Source of the DNA: JBBDIK01 sp964640385 | GTDB taxonomy: Bacteria > Actinomycetota > UBA4738 > JBBDHU01 | Direction: 5' to 3' | Assembly (NCBI GenBank): GCA_964640385.1 | Contig: CAZXFL010000010.1 | Coordinates: forward strand, 8,361-72,360 | Length of the DNA: 64,000 nt | In this document: positions 17,196-25,878 of the stretch, piece by piece | How positions within the stretch are numbered: the first letter of the stretch is position 1 | Layout of the letters: each line of letters begins with the position of its first letter | Position numbers and translations under genes: made by a program | The notes under the pieces: model-generated | What the model was told of the DNA's origin: nothing | Database searches by the model: none | Seen by the model: only the letters and a program-made list of their open reading frames with translations

Positions 17196-17599
17196 TCCCC
17201 GCCGACGCGCTGGAGCGCTTCGCCCACGCGCGCGTCGGACGCCTAGCCACGATGCGCGAGGACGGCGCGCCGCACCTGGTCCCATTCGCGTTCGTCCTGC
17301 AGGGCGACGCTCTCTACGCCGCGATCGACGAGCAGACCGCCCGCGGCCGCAACTCGATGCGCGCGGACAACATCCGGCGCGACCCGCGGGTCTCGGTCCT
17401 GGTCGACCACTACGAGGACGACTGGCGCCGAACGTGGTGGGTCCGGGCCGACGGCCTGGCCCGCGTCGTGGACGAGGGCCAGGACCGGGACCGGGTGATC
17501 GCGATCCTCGCCGAGAAGTACACCCAGTACCGCAAGAAACCCCCAGGCGGCCCCGCCATCGTCGTCGACGTGAAGCGCTGGAGCTACTGGCCGCGCTAG
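17192..17599 (+). CDS. PPOX-class flavin/F420-binding protein
   Basis: This 135-residue beta-barrel protein belongs to the pyridoxamine-phosphate-oxidase-like class. It shows HARVGRLATMREDGAPHLVP, RGRNSMRADNIRRDPRVSVL and a C-terminal VVDVKRWSYW. The pattern is close to the actinobacterial group that binds cofactor F420, so an F420-dependent reductase is likely but unproven. The GTG start overlaps the preceding stop by four bases (GTGA). Confidence 0.8.
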   Translation: MIPADALERFAHARVGRLATMREDGAPHLVPFAFVLQGDALYAAIDEQTARGRNSMRADNIRRDPRVSVLVDHYEDDWRRTWWVRADGLARVVDEGQDRDRVIAILAEKYTQYRKKPPGGPAIVVDVKRWSYWPR

Positions 17600-17649
17600 C
17601 GGCCCCTCGCCCGGCGCCCTTCGCCCGGCGCCACCGTAGGATGGTGGCG

Positions 17650-18558
17650 ATGGCCGACGAAGACCTCCCGCCCTTCCAAGCCCCACCCTTGGAATCGTGC
17701 TACCGCCACCCCGACGTCCAGACCGGCGTGCACTGCACCCGCTGTAGCAAGCCGATCTGCCCCGAGTGCATGGTCCCGGCCCCGGTCGGCTACCAATGTC
17801 CGGACTGCGTTGAGGAGGCGCGCAACGAATTCCGGGAGTCGGGCAGCGGCCCTCAGGAGATCCGTTCGATGTCGGGGACCCCGGTAACCATCGGGCTGCT
17901 GGCCGTCATCGGCGGCGTGTTCGTCCTCGATCTGGTGCTGAACAAGCAACTGTTCCTGTCGGGCGCCGACGTTCCCGCGCTCGTGGCCGGCGGCGAGTAC
18001 TGGCGCCTCATGACTGCGGTGTTCCTGCACGCCAACGTGATGCACCTACTCCTGAACGGCTACGGCCTGTACCTGTTCGGCGGGTTCGTGGAACGTACCT
18101 TCGGCCACCTGCAGCTGCTCGCGCTGTTCCTCGCGACCGGGTTCGTCGCCAGTGCTACCTCCTACACGCTCGCCCCCATGACCGAGGAAGGCCTCCTCAC
18201 GGCAGCGATCGGCGCGTCCGGAGCCATCTTCGGTCTGTTCGGGGTGTTCCTCGCCTACAACTACCGGCGGCGCCACACACGGCTCGGTCGCGCGATGCTC
18301 CAGCAGATGCTCCCGTGGCTGCTTCTCAACGTTGCACTCTCGTTCGCTCCAGGCATCGACTGGCGGGCTCACTTCGGAGGCCTCGTGGCCGGGTTCCTCG
18401 CCGGATTCGCCGCCGAGGAGCTGGCCGAACGGATGCCGCGCCGGTCGGCGTTCACGATCGTCTACGTGGCCCTCATCGCGATCGGAGTCGCGGCCGTCGT
18501 GTGGAAGACCGGGGGCATCAACCAGACCTTCTCGCTCGCCGCGAGCGCACTCACCTAG
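17650..18558 (+). CDS. Rhomboid-family intramembrane serine protease with N-terminal zinc finger
   Basis: The roughly 302-residue protein begins with a B-box-like zinc finger (CYRHPDVQTGVHCTRCSKPICPECM, then YQCPDC; eight cysteine and histidine ligands). A six-helix rhomboid domain follows. The catalytic serine is in AIGASGAIFGLFG and the histidine in AHFGGLVAGF; the HANVMHLLLNGYGL helix is also present. It cuts membrane proteins within the bilayer. ATG codons at 17641 and 17650 are both possible; the AGGATGG before the second favours it. Confidence 0.9.
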   Translation: MADEDLPPFQAPPLESCYRHPDVQTGVHCTRCSKPICPECMVPAPVGYQCPDCVEEARNEFRESGSGPQEIRSMSGTPVTIGLLAVIGGVFVLDLVLNKQLFLSGADVPALVAGGEYWRLMTAVFLHANVMHLLLNGYGLYLFGGFVERTFGHLQLLALFLATGFVASATSYTLAPMTEEGLLTAAIGASGAIFGLFGVFLAYNYRRRHTRLGRAMLQQMLPWLLLNVALSFAPGIDWRAHFGGLVAGFLAGFAAEELAERMPRRSAFTIVYVALIAIGVAAVVWKTGGINQTFSLAASALT

Positions 18559-18575
18559 TGCGCGTTGCGTGAGCC

Positions 18576-19031
18576 TCAGCCAGGGCGGAACGGCGGAAGT
18601 CCATCGCCGTGCGTCGAGATCTCCTGGAACTCGATCCCGATCAGCTCGGCGAGCCGCTTCGACACGCGGTTGACCCCGCGGCGATCCCACGATACGACGA
18701 CGTCCAGAACCTCCCGGTCGCGAGCGCCGACCAGCACGAGCGTCGGCACCGTCTCGATCCCGTAGGCGACGGACGCCGGGAACGGATCCAGGTCGTGCAC
18801 CGACGGGAAGGTCAGCCCCCACTCCTGCGAGAACTCCTTGAGCTTAGGCTCGGGATCCTGGCCTGCGGCGAAGATCCTGCCCGGGTACAGATCCTCGAAC
18901 CTCGAGTACGCCCGCGCCGCCATCTGACAGACGGGGCAGGTCACCTTGTAGAAGAGCACGGCCAGGGGAGCTCGCTTGAAGCTCACCCCGCGGATCGCGG
19001 GCGCGGGGGTTCCCGGTTGGATCAGCGCCAT
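18576..19031 (-). CDS. Thioredoxin-like / peroxiredoxin-type protein
   Basis: The 151-residue protein has the AhpC/TSA-like start MALIQPGTPAPAIRGVSF and a CxxC redox pair (FYKVTCPVCQMA, near residues 33-36). A cis-proline-like IETVPTLVLVG stands near residue 98. It is probably a cytoplasmic thiol-disulfide oxidoreductase or peroxiredoxin relative. It stands alone, convergent to the rhomboid gene with 17 bases between stops. The longer upstream frame overlaps the divergent YciI-like gene and was rejected. Confidence 0.78.
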   Translation of the reverse strand: MALIQPGTPAPAIRGVSFKRAPLAVLFYKVTCPVCQMAARAYSRFEDLYPGRIFAAGQDPEPKLKEFSQEWGLTFPSVHDLDPFPASVAYGIETVPTLVLVGARDREVLDVVVSWDRRGVNRVSKRLAELIGIEFQEISTHGDGLPPFRPG

Positions 19032-19112
19032 GGGCGCAAGCCTACAGCGGACCGCCCGGAGCCCGGTCGCGGCGCGCACCGCTAGAATCGCGGTCTGACC
19101 GAGGAGGAACGT

Positions 19113-19478
19113 ATGGCCGACGCAGCACTGTTCATCGGATGGGGCGAGACCAAGGGCGGCCGCGAGCGCGAGGCGATCGGGCTCTTCAAGGAGTCGCTGG
19201 CGTATATGACCCGGCTCGTCGCCGAGGGACGGGTCGCGTCCATCGAACCGTTCTTCCTCGAGCCGCACGGCGGCGAGCTGGAAGGCTTCTGGATCCTGCG
19301 AGGAGACCTGGACAAGCTCGCGCAGCTGCGGGTGGACGACGAGTTCCAGCGGTTCGCGGTACGGGCGCAGGCCGTGGTCAGTTCCTTCGGCGTCGTCGGC
19401 GCCACCACCGGCGAGCGGCTGAACCAGCACATGGCCTGGTTCGCGGAAGCCGCGATGGAGGTCACCTCGGGCGACTGA
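19113..19478 (+). CDS. YciI-like small protein
   Basis: The 121-residue protein has one ferredoxin-like alpha/beta unit with GFWILRGDLDKLAQLRVDDEFQ in the second half, which fits the YciI/dimeric alpha-beta-barrel superfamily. A GAGGAA ribosome-binding site precedes the ATG. Function cannot be stated. It is convergent with the PQQ-type gene, with three bases between stops. Confidence 0.6.
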   Translation: MADAALFIGWGETKGGREREAIGLFKESLAYMTRLVAEGRVASIEPFFLEPHGGELEGFWILRGDLDKLAQLRVDDEFQRFAVRAQAVVSSFGVVGATTGERLNQHMAWFAEAAMEVTSGD

Positions 19479-19481
19479 CGC

Positions 19482-21194
19482 TCAGCCGAAGGGCCCGTCG
19501 GACGCGTCGGGACTTGGGCTCGCGCTCCCGCCCTTCGGCTCCCCCGACAACGTCGTGTCGTGTTCCTTCGCGTAGTCCCGGTACATCTTGGCCGGATGCT
19601 TATCGCTGATGCCGAACAGGAACCCGCTCCGTGTACCGACGTAGATCCAGCCGTCCCAGATGGCCGGCGTCGACTCTATGCAGCCGCCGAGGTTCAGCTG
19701 CCAGAGCTGCTTGGGCTGTTTCTTGGGATCCGACACGTCGAACGCGGAGAGCTTGCCGCTGCAGTCCCCCACGACGAGCACGCCGTCGACCACGGCCGGC
19801 CCACTCCACATCGGCGCGGTGAAGTGCTTCGTCCAGAGCTTCTTGCCGGTGTCGGCGTCGATGGCCATCAGTTCGCCACTGTTCGACGTGGCGTACAGGA
19901 CGTCGTCGACGAGCGCCGGCGTCGAGAAGAAGCCAGACTCGGCTCCGCCCATCTCGCGGATCTTCCACACCACCGGGTTCCCCTTCTTCTTGGGGTCGAG
20001 GCGGACGAGCTGCCCCGATCGCTGCGCCTGGTTGTAGGAGTACTCGGCATCCCCGAGGTGTGAACTTGCGATGAGGTCCCCATCGTCCGCGATCACGATC
20101 GATGCGTCGTTCTCGCCGCCCATCCAGTACCGGAACACCCGCGTCGCGCCCTGGTCCCCGTTGAGGATCTTGGAGATATTGTAGCCCTGCACCAGGCCGC
20201 CACCGTTGCCGAAGTAGGCGACCTGCCGCTTGTCGTCATAGGCAACGGAGTTCTCGATGCTGATGTCCCCGGGGTCCTGGTCCCCCTGCAGGTCGCGCAG
20301 GAGCTGCGCGTCCCAGCCCGGCGTCGAGAAGACGATGCGGGGGTTGACCCGAACCGAGTTGCCGTTGCACTGCTTGTTCAGTTTGACGATGTAGAACCAG
20401 GAGTTCTCGCCGCCGACCAGCATGTAGTCGTCGACGATCTGCGCGGCGCCGTCCCAGTCGTCGTTCCACTCCGGGTTGGGAACGCTGGTCTCCGAGTTCA
20501 TCGACCAGACCTCGCGCGGCTTCTTGTCATCCAGCGCCAGGATCCGGAAGTTGTTATCGCGCGAGCCGACGTAGTACAGCGGACACCCGTCCGGGTCGGA
20601 CGTCGCGGACCCCTTCGCCAGATCGCCGGTCTTGAACGAGGGACGGGTCTGCTTGCCCGTGTGGCCGTCGAGGAAGTGGTAGTCGTAATCGTAACCGCCC
20701 ACGCGAACCTCGACCCGGTCGCCGCCGATCGGGATGACGTTCGGCTGGCCGTTCCACCCGGTTCCGCACCAGGTCGTCGTCTCGCCGAGGTCGGTCGACT
20801 TCCCGCACCAGGGACCCTCGCGCCACTTGACCTTCGGCACCATCGGCACAGGGCCGACCCCGAAGAAGTTCCGGGTCCAGTTGCCCCGCAGGGTCGTCAG
20901 CCCCGGGTACTCGGGGTTGATGGGGCCGGGTCCGACCCAGGCCGGCAGGGGTTCGTCGATCTTGGTCGCACTCGGCGAAGGCTCGTCCGGCGACGACGTC
21001 TGCGACGGGGTGCCGGGCGTCTTCGACGACCGCGGCGCACCCGTATCGTCCCCGGAGGACAGGAACGTGATCGCAACGACGGCGACCACACCCACTACGA
21101 CCGCTGCGATGATCTTGCCGAGCGTGGTGAGCTTCGCTCCTCCCCCCGAAGCCTTCGACCGCCGGGGTCCGGGGGCCGGCGCCGGGTCACTCAC
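19482..21194 (-). CDS. Membrane-anchored PQQ-like beta-propeller protein
   Basis: The 570-residue protein has one N-terminal membrane helix (IIAAVVVGVVAVVAITFL, near residues 28-46), a Thr/Ser/Pro-rich linker and a large extracytoplasmic propeller. Blades show the PQQ-repeat pattern (DADTGKKLWTKHF, STPAIWDGWIYVGTRSGFLFG). No PQQ-dependent dehydrogenase active-site motif is obvious, so a structural or sensing role is as likely as an enzymatic one. The GTG start overlaps the pheA stop (GTGA), which places it last in the heme/pheA operon. Confidence 0.8.
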   Translation of the reverse strand: MSDPAPAPGPRRSKASGGGAKLTTLGKIIAAVVVGVVAVVAITFLSSGDDTGAPRSSKTPGTPSQTSSPDEPSPSATKIDEPLPAWVGPGPINPEYPGLTTLRGNWTRNFFGVGPVPMVPKVKWREGPWCGKSTDLGETTTWCGTGWNGQPNVIPIGGDRVEVRVGGYDYDYHFLDGHTGKQTRPSFKTGDLAKGSATSDPDGCPLYYVGSRDNNFRILALDDKKPREVWSMNSETSVPNPEWNDDWDGAAQIVDDYMLVGGENSWFYIVKLNKQCNGNSVRVNPRIVFSTPGWDAQLLRDLQGDQDPGDISIENSVAYDDKRQVAYFGNGGGLVQGYNISKILNGDQGATRVFRYWMGGENDASIVIADDGDLIASSHLGDAEYSYNQAQRSGQLVRLDPKKKGNPVVWKIREMGGAESGFFSTPALVDDVLYATSNSGELMAIDADTGKKLWTKHFTAPMWSGPAVVDGVLVVGDCSGKLSAFDVSDPKKQPKQLWQLNLGGCIESTPAIWDGWIYVGTRSGFLFGISDKHPAKMYRDYAKEHDTTLSGEPKGGSASPSPDASDGPFG

Positions 21195-22009
21195 ACGGGT
21201 GCCTTCCACGCGGGGTAGCTGCCGAGCACCTTCAGCATCGATGTGTGCGGCCGCATCTCCTCGAACACGGCTTCGGCTTCGCCCTGATCGATCGCGAGGT
21301 CCATGTAGAACAGGTACTCGAACGCCCTGCCGGGCCGAGGGCGCGACTCAAGCTTCGTCAGGTTGATGCCGCGTTCGGCATATGGCTGCAGGCAGCTGAA
21401 GAGCGAGCCCGGCCGGTCGGCGACGGCGAACACGATCGAGGTCTTGTTCGGCGGGCCGAGGTCGGCGTCCTGCGTCCCGACGACGGCGAACTTCGTGAAG
21501 TTGTCCGACTCCGTCTGGATCTGCTTCGCGAGCACATGCAGGCCGAGGAGCCCGGCTGCACGCTCGCTGGCGACGGCGCCTTGCCGCGGATCGCCCTCTT
21601 CAGCGACCCGCCGGGCGGCACCGGCCGTATCGAACTCCGGAACCACGTCGACGTCCAGGGCCGCCAGGAACTCGCCGCATTGCGCCAGGGCCTGCGGATG
21701 GGAGAAGACGCGCTGGAGCGTGTCCAGGTTCGCCCCCTCCAGACCGAGGAGCGCGTGGTCGACACGCACGATGACCTCCCCGATGATCCGCACTCCCTTC
21801 TCGTCGTGCAGCAGCAGGTCGTAGGTCTCGTTGATCGATCCGGCCTGGGAGTTCTCCAGGGGCACGACCCCGAACGTGCACTCGTTCCTGTCGACCCGCT
21901 CGAAAACCATCCGAACGGTTTCGAAGGGCACCGCTTCCCCGCCCGGAAACGCCGTCTCGACGGCAACCTCTGAATAGGCGCCCGGCTCACCCTGGTAGGC
22001 GATCTTCAT
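21191..22009 (-). CDS. pheA: Prephenate dehydratase
   Basis: This 272-residue enzyme turns prephenate into phenylpyruvate for phenylalanine synthesis. The N-terminal catalytic domain shows IAYQGEPGAYSE, VPLENSQAGSINETYDLLL and the ESDNFTKFAVVG stretch with the key threonine. A C-terminal ACT domain (KTSIVFAVADRPGSLFSCL, then NLTKLESRP) provides phenylalanine feedback. It is the monofunctional type without chorismate mutase. It sits downstream of hemB and an unknown gene and overlaps the propeller gene by four bases. Confidence 0.95.
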   Translation of the reverse strand: MKIAYQGEPGAYSEVAVETAFPGGEAVPFETVRMVFERVDRNECTFGVVPLENSQAGSINETYDLLLHDEKGVRIIGEVIVRVDHALLGLEGANLDTLQRVFSHPQALAQCGEFLAALDVDVVPEFDTAGAARRVAEEGDPRQGAVASERAAGLLGLHVLAKQIQTESDNFTKFAVVGTQDADLGPPNKTSIVFAVADRPGSLFSCLQPYAERGINLTKLESRPRPGRAFEYLFYMDLAIDQGEAEAVFEEMRPHTSMLKVLGSYPAWKAPV

Positions 22010-22038
22010 GGGGTCGAGGGTAGCCGACCGGCCCCGGT

Positions 22039-22515
22039 TCAGCGGGAGGCGGGCTCGGACGGGGAGAAGAACGCGCGGAAGCGTTCCGCCACCTCGGGTC
22101 CGGCCAGGGTCGCAGCCGCGGCGGCAGCCGGACCCGGATCGACCCCGAGCGTCTCGGCGGTATCGCGCAACGTCTCCAGCACGACTTCTGCGACCCGTTC
22201 GTCGTCGATGCCGCGGAACCCCTCGAGCGCCTGCGCGATCATGCCGGTCAGGAACAACTCTTCCGAACGTTCGGCCACCGCGAGACCGCACATCCGCATC
22301 GAGAAGACCGACAGGGCCTGCAGCTGTTCCGCTTCGAACCATGTCCGAAGGATCTGCTCGCGTTCCCCGAGGGTGAGTTCCGCCAGCAGCCCTACGATCT
22401 CACCGATGGACTCATCGACGGGAGACGGAACGGGCGAGTCGGCGTACGCGGCGAGTACCTCGCCGCCGAGCGCGTCGATCGCCCGTGAGATCCGGGCGCG
22501 CTGCTCCTCGCTCAC
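22039..22515 (-). CDS. Uncharacterised helical protein in the heme operon
   Basis: The 158-residue product starts with GTG and is predicted mostly helical and acidic, rich in Ala and Glu. I recognise no family. It contains two cysteine-free helical halves, with a MRMCGLAVAERSEELFLTGM centre. It lies 13 bases after hemB and 29 bases before pheA, so it is co-transcribed with both. A tetrapyrrole link is suggested by position only. Confidence 0.6.
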   Translation of the reverse strand: MSEEQRARISRAIDALGGEVLAAYADSPVPSPVDESIGEIVGLLAELTLGEREQILRTWFEAEQLQALSVFSMRMCGLAVAERSEELFLTGMIAQALEGFRGIDDERVAEVVLETLRDTAETLGVDPGPAAAAAATLAGPEVAERFRAFFSPSEPASR

Positions 22516-22528
22516 GCGGACGGCGCCA

Positions 22529-23515
22529 CTACGCGCCCTCGGTGAGCCAATCGGCGGCGTCCTTCGCGTGATACGTCAGGATCAGGTCCGCACCCGCGCG
22601 CCGGATCGACGTCAGCGTCTCAATCACCACCTGCCGGCGATCGAGCCAACCGTTCTCGGCCGCAGCCTCCAGCATCGCGTACTCGCCCGATACCTGGTAC
22701 GCGGCCATCGGGTACCCCGTCGCGTCGCGGGCCACGCGGATCACGTCGAGGTAGGGCAGCGCCGGCTTGATCATGACGATGTCGGCACCCTCCTCGATGT
22801 CGGCTTGCACCTCGCGGACCGCCTCGTCCAGGTTCGCGGGATCCATCTGGTATCGGGTGCGATCCCCGAACGCAGGCGCGCATTCCGCCGCATCGCGGAA
22901 CGGTCCGTAGAAGGCGCTCGCGAACTTGGCGGCGTACGCGAGGATCGCGGCGTCCTGATGCCCCGCGGCATCGAGCGCATCGCGGATCGCGGCGACCTGC
23001 CCGTCCATCATGCCGCTCGGCGCAACGATATGCGCGCCGGCGTCGGCCTGCGCGACGGCGATCTTGCGATAGATCTCGAGCGTCCGGTCATTGTCGACCT
23101 CGTCGCGATCGTTCAGGACACCGCAGTGGCCGTGGTCGGTGTACTCATCCAGACACAGGTCCGAGATGACGACCAGGTCCTCACCGAACTCGGCCCGCAA
23201 CATCCGAAGCGCCTCCTGCGCGATGCCGCCAGGATCGTGCGAGGCGGACCCTTCGGGGTCCTTCGTCGCAGGCACACCGAAAAGGATCAGCGCCGGGACG
23301 CCCTTGCTGGCGATCTCGACCGCTTCCTTCCGCAGCGACTCCAGCGTGTGCTGGAACTGGCGCGGCATGGAGGTGATCGGCGCCGGCTCGGAGATGCCCT
23401 CCTTGACGAACAGCGGCGCGACGAGATCGCGGACCGACAGGTCGGTCTCGCGGATCAAGCCGCGGAGCGCGGGCGTTCGCCGCAGGCGCCGCGGTCGTTG
23501 CTCGGGGAAGGTCAT
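22529..23515 (-). CDS. hemB: Delta-aminolevulinic acid dehydratase (porphobilinogen synthase)
   Basis: HemB joins two molecules of 5-aminolevulinate into porphobilinogen. The 328-residue protein has both Schiff-base lysine regions (AAKFASAFYGPFR and IVMIKPALPYLDV). The metal site reads DLCLDEYTDHGHCG, a mixed type with two Cys and one Asp, as in mycobacterial enzymes. Overlap with hemD is four bases (ATGA). It is complete and typical in length. Confidence 0.97.
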   Translation of the reverse strand: MTFPEQRPRRLRRTPALRGLIRETDLSVRDLVAPLFVKEGISEPAPITSMPRQFQHTLESLRKEAVEIASKGVPALILFGVPATKDPEGSASHDPGGIAQEALRMLRAEFGEDLVVISDLCLDEYTDHGHCGVLNDRDEVDNDRTLEIYRKIAVAQADAGAHIVAPSGMMDGQVAAIRDALDAAGHQDAAILAYAAKFASAFYGPFRDAAECAPAFGDRTRYQMDPANLDEAVREVQADIEEGADIVMIKPALPYLDVIRVARDATGYPMAAYQVSGEYAMLEAAAENGWLDRRQVVIETLTSIRRAGADLILTYHAKDAADWLTEGA

Positions 23516-24267
23516 GGGAAGAGTCCCTTCAGGGCTTCGACGAGTCCCTCGATGGTATGCGGTTCGGCGACGGCGTCAACCTGCAGGCCCGCCAGGCCGG
23601 CCGCCTCCGCGGTGACGGGACCGATACAGGCGACCTTTGCTTCGTTCGGAACCGCCTCGGCCCCGCCGGCCATGCGCACGAACCCGCGCACGGTCGAAGC
23701 GCTCGTAAAGGCCAGCGCATCGACCCAGCCGTGCGAAAGCGCCAGCCGCGCTTCGTCCGGCAGGGCGGCTGGGTGTACGGTCCGGTAGGCGGTCACGCGG
23801 ATCGGCATCCAGCCCCTCGAAGCAAGGCCCTCCTCCAAGTCCGGCGGAGCGATATCCGCGCGCGGGAGCAGGACTTTGCCTTCGCCCTTCGGGAACGTCG
23901 CCGCCAGCTCCTTCGATGTGAACTCGATCGGCATGAAGTCCGCGCGGAACCCGAGCACCTCCAGCGCGGCGACCGTCGACGGGCCGACCGCGCCGATCTT
24001 CGCCGGGAGCGGAGCCTGCACCCCGTGGGCCTTCATCCGCTCGCCGAATGCGTTCACCGCGCGCGGCGTCGCGAACACGATCCACGCGAACTCGTCGCCG
24101 ACCGCGCGCAGCAGCACATCGTCGAGCGGCGCGACGTCCTCCGGCGGCTCGAACGCGATGGTCGGAGCCGCGATGGGCTGCGCGCCGGCGAGCTCGAGCA
24201 GGTCGGCGAGCGACCCGGCGTCCTGCTCGGCGCGCGTGACGAGGATGCGCTTGCCCTCCAGACTCAC
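23512..24267 (-). CDS. hemD: Uroporphyrinogen-III synthase
   Basis: HemD closes hydroxymethylbilane into uroporphyrinogen III. The 251-residue protein shows the bilobed pattern: RILVTRAEQDAGSLADLLE at the start, WIVFATPRAVNAF in the first lobe, and VDALAFTSASTVRGFV with ACIGPVTAEAA in the second. It starts with GTG, which overlaps the hemC stop (GTGA). The gene is a stand-alone HemD, not fused to a methyltransferase. Confidence 0.93.
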   Translation of the reverse strand: MSLEGKRILVTRAEQDAGSLADLLELAGAQPIAAPTIAFEPPEDVAPLDDVLLRAVGDEFAWIVFATPRAVNAFGERMKAHGVQAPLPAKIGAVGPSTVAALEVLGFRADFMPIEFTSKELAATFPKGEGKVLLPRADIAPPDLEEGLASRGWMPIRVTAYRTVHPAALPDEARLALSHGWVDALAFTSASTVRGFVRMAGGAEAVPNEAKVACIGPVTAEAAGLAGLQVDAVAEPHTIEGLVEALKGLFP

Positions 24268-25235
24268 GACAAACGCTCCAAGATCTCGCCCGCGCCGGCG
24301 GCCAGCAGCGCCTCGGCCGCGGCGACGCCGGCGTGCGAGGGATGCTCCTCGGTGACCTCGACCGACAGCGGCTCACCGCTACCGGGGTCCGGATCGAAGA
24401 CGGTCGCCACCAGGTCGATCACGCGTGGCAGATGATCCATCACATCCGGGAATGCCTCGCCCGGGAACGCGCGGGGGTTGCGCCGGATCGTCGCGAACGC
24501 CCCGAGCGGAAGCGAGCATCCGCCGCCCAGCTCGTGCATCAACCGGCGCTCCGCGAAGTAGGCATCGCGCGAGTCCTCGTGGTCGAGTTGGGCGACAAGC
24601 GGCCGGGCGCGGCCACGTTCGCGGGTCTGCACGGCGAGGGCCCCTTGCCCGGGCGCGGGCACCATCTCCCGCACCGTGAACGTCGTGACGTGTTGCGGCG
24701 TGGTGCCGAGTCGCTCCAGCCCCGCGGCGGCCAGGACCACCCCGTCGACCTCGCCCTCGTCCAGCTTGCGCAGACGGGTGTCGACGTTACCGCGGATGTC
24801 GACGACGTTGACGTCCGGACGCCACCTGGCGAGTTGCCCGCGCCGCCGGATGCTCGAGGTCCCGACCGTCGCCCCGTCGGGGAGCGACGGCTCCCGCGTC
24901 ACCAGCACGTCGAACGGTGACGCGCGTTCGGGAACGGCAGCGACCACGACCCCGCGGGGGTCCGCGGAGGGAAGATCCTTGGCCGAGTGCACCGCGAGAT
25001 CGACCTCGTCCTCCTGCAGCGCGCGCACGATCTCGACGACGAACGACTCCTTCAGACCGCCGGGCGCGTCCGCCGCCACGCCGCGGTCCCCCGACGTCGT
25101 CATCGGAACGAGTTCGCTCTCGACGCCGACCGCTACGAGCAGATCGGCGACCTGGGTCGCCTGTGCAAGGGCGAGCGCCGAACGGCGGGTCCCGATCCGG
25201 AGCGGTCCGCTAGAAGACGTCGGCGACCGCCTCAG
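24264..25235 (-). CDS. hemC: Hydroxymethylbilane synthase, apparent CTG start
   Basis: HemC polymerises four porphobilinogens on a dipyrromethane cofactor. The cofactor cysteine is in ELGGGCSLPLGAFA, and substrate-binding arginines are in GTSSIRRRGQL and DIRGNVDTRL. The conserved N-terminal strand RIGTRRSALALAQA is encoded from about 25190, yet no ATG, GTG or TTG precedes it in frame before an upstream TGA. The first ATG (25103) would remove about 30 conserved residues. A CTG at 25235, four bases after AAGGAG, is the best start and overlaps hemQ by 26 bases. A natural non-canonical start or a base error are both possible. Confidence 0.88.
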   Translation of the reverse strand: MRRSPTSSSGPLRIGTRRSALALAQATQVADLLVAVGVESELVPMTTSGDRGVAADAPGGLKESFVVEIVRALQEDEVDLAVHSAKDLPSADPRGVVVAAVPERASPFDVLVTREPSLPDGATVGTSSIRRRGQLARWRPDVNVVDIRGNVDTRLRKLDEGEVDGVVLAAAGLERLGTTPQHVTTFTVREMVPAPGQGALAVQTRERGRARPLVAQLDHEDSRDAYFAERRLMHELGGGCSLPLGAFATIRRNPRAFPGEAFPDVMDHLPRVIDLVATVFDPDPGSGEPLSVEVTEEHPSHAGVAAAEALLAAGAGEILERLS

Positions 25236-25878
25236 CCAGCTCCTTGCGGATCCCCGTCACGAACGGGATCTCCTCCTTCGTGAATCGCCGCGCCGTAGAA
25301 TCGCGCAGCCGCCGGATGCAGTCCACGATCTGCGTCAGATCGTCGGCCTCGAAGGCGAGGATCCACTCCCAGTCACCCAGGCCGAAGTTGCTGGTCGTGT
25401 TCGCGAGCACCTCGGGGAACTCGCGGCCCATGACGCCGTGCTCGCGCAGCAGTTCCGCCCGCTCGTCGCCGGGTAGCAGATACCACTCGGGCGTGCGCAC
25501 GAACGGGTACACGTTCAGGTAGCGCTTCGGCGGCGTCCCCTTGATGAACGCCGGCACATGATCCTTCGCGACCTCGGGTGGCCGGTGCACCCCCATGAAC
25601 GCCCATGTCTGGTCCAGCGCCTGGCCAAGGAGCGTCCGCCGGAACGCGACCAGCAGGTCCTGGATGTCCTCTGGGGCGTTCGCGACCCACCACATCATCA
25701 GGTCGGCATCCGCCCGGAATCCGACGGTCGAGTAGGTGCCGCGGATGCGAACCCGGTCCTCCCACTCCTTGAAGAGCAGCTCGGACTCGTGCGCGACCTC
25801 GCGCGCTTCGTCCGGCTCGATCACCCCGATGGCGTTCGCGAACACCGGGTAGTAGGCGTAGGTGACGTCCTCGCTCAT
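25210..25878 (-). CDS. hemQ: Coproheme decarboxylase HemQ (chlorite-dismutase family)
   Basis: HemQ decarboxylates coproheme to heme b in the Gram-positive coproporphyrin pathway. The 222-residue protein shows the actinobacterial pattern: AYYPVFANAIG at the start, NVYPFVRTPEWYLLP with the reactive tyrosine, ELLREHGVMGREF with the likely heme-ligand histidine, and NFGLGDWEWILAFEADDL. Its presence shows that HemH here works on coproporphyrin III. It overlaps hemH by four bases. Confidence 0.94.
   Translation of the reverse strand: MSEDVTYAYYPVFANAIGVIEPDEAREVAHESELLFKEWEDRVRIRGTYSTVGFRADADLMMWWVANAPEDIQDLLVAFRRTLLGQALDQTWAFMGVHRPPEVAKDHVPAFIKGTPPKRYLNVYPFVRTPEWYLLPGDERAELLREHGVMGREFPEVLANTTSNFGLGDWEWILAFEADDLTQIVDCIRRLRDSTARRFTKEEIPFVTGIRKELAEAVADVF

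Noticed and set aside
24264..25103. hemC starting at the first ATG
   Set aside because: This start would delete the conserved RIGTRRSALALAQ strand that is encoded just upstream.
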